Part shown: positions 6,735 to 7,549 of the stretch, in pieces
How the letters are laid out: the number at the start of each line of letters is the position of its first letter
How positions within the stretch are numbered: position 1 is the stretch's first letter
Assembly: GCA_020718315.1 (NCBI GenBank)
Contig: DYSK01000100.1
Location: 1-7,549, forward strand
Origin: Draconibacterium orientale
Lineage (GTDB): Bacteria > Bacteroidota > Bacteroidia > Bacteroidales > UBA12170
Direction of reading: 5' to 3'
DNA length: 7,549 nucleotides
The notes under the pieces: generated by a model
Told to the model about the DNA's origin: nothing
The model's input: the letters and a program-made list of their open reading frames with translations, nothing else
The model's database searches: none
Translations under genes and position numbers: made by a program

Positions 6735-6804
6735 ACAAAATCTACAATCGCATGCTTTTATTTTAGTATTCTTAACAAAGAACGAAATAGGGCTTGTTAT
6801 TTTT
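6728..6804. repeat. 11-bp inverted repeat in the divergent promoter region
   Basis: AAAAATAACAA (6728-6738) and TTGTTATTTTT (6794-6804) are exact reverse complements, 55 nt apart. The left arm overlaps the -7 box of the DUF1573-yajC promoter; the right arm contains TATTTTTA, a near -7 match on the plus strand. It could be a paired regulator site or only a product of AT-rich sequence. Confidence 0.4.
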
Positions 6805-6906
6805 AAACTATGCAATTTGGAGGGTAACTTAATTTTCTTCTTGCATTTCCTTTTCTGTTTATTCGCGCTTGATTAATTAGCCAAATTATTTCTGCTTTTT
6901 AGTATT
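6761..6906 (+). repeat. Direct repeat TTTTAGTATT (6761-6770 and 6897-6906)
   Basis: The ten bases TTTTAGTATT occur twice on the plus strand, at 6761-6770 and 6897-6906, both just after TGCTTTT or TGCTT sequence. The second copy runs into the -7 box of the aroK promoter. The first copy has no good promoter match. The rest of the 220-bp intergenic region (6710-6929) shows no gene or RNA that I can recognise. Confidence 0.3.
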
Positions 6907-6910
6907 TTTG
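6903..6910 (+). promoter_or_regulatory. Likely -7 element of the aroK promoter
   Basis: TATTTTTG, an exact match to TAnnTTTG, lies 19 nt before the aroK ATG, implying a leader of roughly 10-15 nt. The nearest upstream TTG (6869-6871) is 31 nt away, too far for the usual -33 spacing. The A-rich stretch AAAGAAAAGAA between the box and the ATG is typical of Bacteroidetes leaders. Confidence 0.5.
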
Positions 6911-6929
6911 TTCGATAAAGAAAAGAAAT

Positions 6930-7445
6930 ATGCGCATCTATTTGATTGGATATATGGGATCTGGTAAGAGTAGCATTGGTAAAAGGCTTGCTTTACGAAT
7001 GAATTTTTCTTTTATTGATATCGATGAGCGTATTGAAGTGGAACAAAAGCTTCGGATTAGCGAAATTTTTAAATTAAAAGGAGAGAGTGTTTTTCGTCAA
7101 CTTGAACACAAAGCAATTATTGAAACATTTTCTCAAGATAATTGTATCGTTTCAACAGGCGGCGGAGCCCCTGCCTTTTTTGATACTATGGAACAAATGC
7201 GAAAATTTGGATTGACTATTTACCTCCATGCCGAAGCCGTTGTTTTGGCTAACCGATTGCAAAGCAATTTACATACACGCCCTTTATTGGCCGAATTGAA
7301 GCCGGATAATTTGGTTGAATTTATGCAAAATCAGATCAATGAACGAGCGTCTTTTTACCAACAAGCCCAATTGCACGTTGAAGCCAAAGATTTAACTGCC
7401 GCTATTTTGCACCAAAAAATTTCGCAGTGGTTGGCAATGCCTTAA
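6930..7445 (+). CDS. aroK: Shikimate kinase
   Basis: Cytoplasmic enzyme that phosphorylates shikimate at its 3-hydroxyl with ATP, in the pathway to chorismate and the aromatic amino acids. At 171 aa it has the usual length. All expected motifs are present: P-loop GYMGSGKS (7-14), FIDID with Asp30 and Asp32 (28-32), FRQLE with Arg56 for shikimate binding (55-59), the STGGG turn with GGG at 77-79, the lid TRPLL with Arg117 (116-120), and ERASFY with Arg139 (138-143). It is the only complete gene on the plus strand and is transcribed divergently from the DUF1573-yajC unit. The ATG at 6930 places the P-loop at the normal distance from the N-terminus. No clear terminator follows the TAA at 7443-7445. 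Confidence 0.97.
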   Translation: MRIYLIGYMGSGKSSIGKRLALRMNFSFIDIDERIEVEQKLRISEIFKLKGESVFRQLEHKAIIETFSQDNCIVSTGGGAPAFFDTMEQMRKFGLTIYLHAEAVVLANRLQSNLHTRPLLAELKPDNLVEFMQNQINERASFYQQAQLHVEAKDLTAAILHQKISQWLAMP

Positions 7446-7502
7446 TTGGCTTGTCCTAAAATAGGTTTACACAAAAAGTGTTAAAAGACGGATAAAAAAA
7501 TC

Positions 7503-7549
7503 ATGCAAAAAACCGGTAAACATTTTACCAAAACGGGAAGCCATTTAAT
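7503..7549 (+). CDS. Possible start of a further plus-strand gene (partial)
   Basis: An ATG at 7503 opens a frame to the window end, encoding 15 residues that begin MQKTGKHFTKTGSH. An A-rich stretch (GGATAAAAAAATC) precedes it, as before other genes here. I do not recognise the protein. The opposite strand is also open up to a stop near 7478, so the sense of this edge is not settled. Positions 7446-7502 show no recognisable element. Confidence 0.3.
   Translation, partial: MQKTGKHFTKTGSHL
7507..7529 (-). terminator. Weak terminator-like hairpin, alternative reading of the right edge
   Basis: GGTAAA (7515-7520) and TTTACC (7524-7529) form a 6-bp stem with a 3-nt loop. On the minus strand it is followed by GG and six T residues. 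It could end a minus-strand gene lying to the right, but the stem is short, and it would lie inside the plus-strand reading frame at 7503. Confidence 0.2.

Noticed and set aside
6710..6929. Riboswitch or small RNA in the divergent intergenic region
   Set aside because: No conserved riboswitch core, no stable GC-containing hairpin and no terminator-like end are visible; only AT-rich repeats and promoter boxes.
7455..7465. CCTA-AAA-TAGG as an aroK terminator
   Set aside because: A 4-bp stem with no T-run after it on the plus strand is too weak to call.

Overview
The window looks like ordinary chromosomal housekeeping DNA from a member of the Bacteroidota (Bacteroidetes). Four things point there. 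The DUF1573 lipoprotein - YajC - YbbR-like - CoaE gene order is typical of the phylum. The genes have A-rich leaders without usable Shine-Dalgarno sequences. The promoter-like octamer TATTTTTG fits the Bacteroidetes -7 consensus TAnnTTTG. The partial radical SAM protein at the left edge starts with a YPWxHxRRFN motif that I recall from Bacteroidetes homologues. The DNA is AT-rich throughout, with no sign of a mobile element, prophage, CRISPR array, rRNA or tRNA. I cannot place the organism below phylum.

Layout, left to right. Positions 1-85 (minus) hold the first 28 codons of a TIGR01212/YhcC-type radical SAM protein, cut by the window edge. A strong hairpin terminator (99-133) separates it from a POT-family peptide transporter (154-1944, minus), which has its own good promoter (1995-2024). 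Next, all on the minus strand, come tex (2080-4200), coaE (4221-4808) and a YbbR-like membrane protein (4808-5752). They are transcribed in the order ybbR-coaE-tex, with a 1-nt stop/start overlap and then a 20-nt gap, so they are probably one operon. A second strong terminator (5860-5904) separates this group from an upstream two-gene unit, DUF1573 lipoprotein then yajC (6709 down to 5926). A 220-bp divergent intergenic region follows, carrying back-to-back TATTTTTG promoters and small repeats. Then comes aroK, shikimate kinase, on the plus strand (6930-7445). The last 100 bases may contain the start of another plus-strand gene at 7503.

Functions: peptide uptake (POT transporter), RNA-linked transcription (Tex), the last step of CoA synthesis (CoaE), a membrane-anchored extracytoplasmic YbbR protein, the Sec accessory subunit YajC, a probable surface or periplasmic lipoprotein (DUF1573), and aromatic amino-acid precursor synthesis (AroK). 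I see no undescribed multi-gene system. The points most worth a second look are the atypical architecture of the POT transporter, the overlap of a terminator with a possible leaderless promoter at the left edge, the terminator that splits the yajC-ybbR synteny block, and the repeat-bearing divergent promoter region.
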